Assembly (NCBI RefSeq): GCF_002563955.1 | Contig: NZ_PDJE01000001.1 | Coordinates: forward strand, 1,054,001-1,118,000 | Length of the DNA: 64,000 nucleotides | Source: Paramicrobacterium agarici | GTDB taxonomy: Bacteria; Actinomycetota; Actinomycetes; Actinomycetales; Microbacteriaceae | Reading direction: 5' to 3' | Program-made: the position numbers and the translations under genes | Notes under the pieces: generated by a model | Databases searched by the model: none | Told to the model about the DNA's origin: nothing | The model's input: the letters and a program-made list of their open reading frames with translations, nothing else | Shown: piece by piece, positions 62,325 through 64,000 of the stretch | Position numbering within the stretch: the stretch's first letter is position 1 | How the letters are laid out: each line of letters starts with the position of its first letter

Positions 62325-63749
62325 TTAGATGCCGACGGCAGAGACGATCGCGTACAGCGCCCACGCAATCGCGAAAGCGAGAAAACCGACGGCTGTCGAG
62401 ATGACGCTCCACGACTTCAGGGCGTCCTTCGTTGACATCTCGAGAAATCGGCTGACGAGCCAGAACCCAGAGTCGTTCACGTGTGAGAACGAGATTCCTC
62501 CCGCGCCGAGCGCGACGACGATGAGCGCGAGCTGCAGCGGACTCTGGCCACCCGTGGCGATCACGGCGGGGGCGAGAAGACCTGCGGCGGTCGTGGTGGC
62601 GACCGTCGCCGAACCCTGGGCAAGGCGCATGGCAACGGCGATGACGAAGCCCGCGACGATGATCGGGAGGCCGATGGAGTTCATGATGTCGGCGAGCGCG
62701 CCGCCGATTCCCGTCGCCGTGAGCACTCCGCCGAACATGCCGCCGGCACCCGTGATCAGAATGATGGAGCAGACGGGAGCGAGAGCCTCGTCGACAATGG
62801 TCTCGATGGCTCCGCCGATCTTGCCCTTGGCGGGAACGACGATGAGCACGATCATGGCGACGATCGAGGTGATGAGAAGAGCGATCGGGGTGGCGCCGAT
62901 CGTCGTGAGGACCGGGAACCACGGCTCGTCTCCGCTCAGTGTGCCGTTCGTCTGCAGTGCAGCCGCACCCGTGTTCAGCGTGATGAGAATGAGCGGAAGA
63001 ACGAGCATCAGCAAGACGGTGCCGAACTTCGGAAGTGCGACGCCTTCCTCGGCGAAGTCTCGCGGAGTTCCGAGGAGGTTCGGAATGGGGAACTCGGGGA
63101 ATCGGCGCGCGATGAAGAGGGCAAGACGGTAGCCCGCGAGGTACCACACGGGAATGGCGATGAGAATGCTCGTGATGACGACCAGGCCAACGTCGACGCC
63201 CAGGATCCCCGAAGCCGCTGTGGGTCCCGGGTGCGGAGGAACGAGAGCGTGCATGGTCAGGAACGCTCCGGTCGAGGGTAGCGCGTAGAGCAGCAATCCG
63301 CCCTTCAGTCGCCTCGCGACCTGATAGATGATCGGGAGCATCACGATGAAGCCTGCGTCGAGGAAGATCGGGAACGCGAAGAGGAACGACGCGAGCGAGA
63401 GGGCGAACGGCGCCTTGCTGTCGCCAAAGCGGCGAATAAGGCTCTCGGCGAGCACTTGGGCGCCGCCCGAGATCTCGATGATGCGCCCGAGCACCGCACC
63501 GAAGCCGATGAGTAGGGCGACGTTCCCGAGCGTCGATCCGAACGGTCCGGTGACGGTTTCGAGAAGGTCGGCAGCCGAGACGCCGGCGGCGAGAGCGGTC
63601 AGGATGCTGACGATGACGAGCGAATAGAAGGCATGCAGTCGCACCTTGATGATGAGAAGCAAGAGCAAGGCGATGGCTATGGCCGCGATGGCGAGCAGCA
63701 CGGGCACGGAACGCGTGGTCTCGGCCGCGGCTTCGAGCGCAATATTCAT
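62325..63749 (-). CDS. gntP: GntP family gluconate permease
   Basis: This 474-residue transporter has about 12-14 helices and GntP motifs such as PPHPGPTAASGILG and SHVNDSGFW. It takes up gluconate or a related sugar acid by proton symport. AAAGGAG lies 16 bases before the ATG, rather far. A palindrome at 63789-63807 is a candidate site for a GntR-type regulator, which is not in the window. Confidence 0.9.
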   Translation of the reverse strand: MNIALEAAAETTRSVPVLLAIAAIAIALLLLLIIKVRLHAFYSLVIVSILTALAAGVSAADLLETVTGPFGSTLGNVALLIGFGAVLGRIIEISGGAQVLAESLIRRFGDSKAPFALSLASFLFAFPIFLDAGFIVMLPIIYQVARRLKGGLLLYALPSTGAFLTMHALVPPHPGPTAASGILGVDVGLVVITSILIAIPVWYLAGYRLALFIARRFPEFPIPNLLGTPRDFAEEGVALPKFGTVLLMLVLPLILITLNTGAAALQTNGTLSGDEPWFPVLTTIGATPIALLITSIVAMIVLIVVPAKGKIGGAIETIVDEALAPVCSIILITGAGGMFGGVLTATGIGGALADIMNSIGLPIIVAGFVIAVAMRLAQGSATVATTTAAGLLAPAVIATGGQSPLQLALIVVALGAGGISFSHVNDSGFWLVSRFLEMSTKDALKSWSVISTAVGFLAFAIAWALYAIVSAVGI

Positions 63750-63788
63750 GGGAAGAGTCGCATCTCCTTTGTTGCGGGGTGGGCAAAC

Positions 63789-63807
63789 ATCCTAGAGCCT
63801 ATAGGAT
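63789..63807. promoter_or_regulatory. Putative operator of the gluconate permease
   Basis: ATCCTA, seven bases, TAGGAT, with an inner CCTATAGG palindrome (63798-63805), lies 40 bases before the gntP start in an AT-rich patch between two divergent genes. The spacing and symmetry resemble GntR-family sites. Confidence 0.45.
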
Positions 63808-63906
63808 ATGTGGAAAGGGCGGTAGGGTATTCCACGAGATGAGGTTCTCCACGGGCCTCTGCCTCACCGCGACAGAGTCGAACACAACGATCCGCAACGG
63901 AGCACC

Positions 63907-64000
63907 ATGTCACACACGGCACCATTCACTGCAGAGACCTGGCCGATCGCCACGTGCCTCCACGGTTTCGCACCCATCGATGCTGACGGCATCGCCATGC
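63907..64000 (+). CDS. N-terminus of an unidentified protein
   Basis: The ATG at 63907 has CGGAG five bases upstream. The 31 visible codons read MSHTAPFTAETWPIATCLHG and then FAPIDADGIAM before the window ends. It diverges from the gluconate permease. The opening is reminiscent of TIM-barrel sugar isomerase/epimerase proteins, but too little is visible to assign it. Confidence 0.5.
   Translation, partial: MSHTAPFTAETWPIATCLHGFAPIDADGIAM

Overview
The window is 64 kb of high-GC DNA with densely packed genes, short intergenic gaps, many 1-8 base gene overlaps and frequent GTG or TTG starts. Together with ROK, CsoR and ArsR regulators, CUT1 sugar ABC operons, a 13E12-type HNH/DUF222 protein, an LtrA protein and a guanidine-III riboswitch, this points to the chromosome of an actinobacterium, most likely Microbacteriaceae. 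That placement is inference from gene content and style. I see no rRNA, tRNA, CRISPR array, insertion sequence or prophage.

Layout. 0-6.4 kb: 5' part of a pterin dehydratase-like gene, then a ROK repressor divergent from an alpha-glucoside operon (lipoprotein, two permeases, GH13 alpha-glucosidase) with a palindromic operator between them. 6.6-15.6 kb: redox and housekeeping genes, namely an Old Yellow Enzyme/FAD reductase, a quinone oxidoreductase, two SDRs, a P-loop kinase, a VanZ/RDD membrane protein, ArsR/VOC and MarR/SDR operons, and LtrA. 15.7-17.3 kb: HNH/DUF222 protein. 17.3-20.6 kb: a copper locus of copZ, csoR, a small protein built of 23-residue GDPG repeats, and a CopB-type CPH ATPase, with two CsoR-like operators; a multicopper oxidase at 23.8-25.4 kb fits the same theme.

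20.6-34.7 kb: a second quinone oxidoreductase, small proteins, M18 aminopeptidase, a 23-bp perfect inverted repeat, a hexapeptide protein, a luciferase-like monooxygenase, an SRPBCC-ArsR operon with doubled operators, a hydrolase, an MFS exporter, a guanidine-III riboswitch with two SMR exporters, nnrE and an AI-2E family permease. 34.8-41.4 kb: YCII protein beside a broken sigma factor gene, a dGTPase, a zinc-ribbon protein, a lytic transglycosylase with a strongly structured leader, a DUF1992 protein and a carboxylesterase.

41.5-48.2 kb: an oligopeptide-type ABC operon ending in an NtaA-type flavin monooxygenase, probably import and oxidation of one unknown small substrate. 48.2-53.7 kb: DEAD-box helicase, rubredoxin-like/MBL protein, a membrane Ser/Thr kinase translationally coupled to an Asn/Gly-rich lipoprotein, a fragment of a beta-galactosidase gene, and a DUF4262 protein. 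53.8-60.9 kb: a beta-galactoside operon (lipoprotein, two permeases, LacZ-type GH2) divergent from a TetR gene with a perfect operator. 60.9-64 kb: MscS channel, GntP gluconate permease and the start of a divergent gene.

Across the whole window the octamer GGATGCTG is strikingly frequent on both strands (about 70 sites by eye). This is the strongest signal that gene annotation does not explain.
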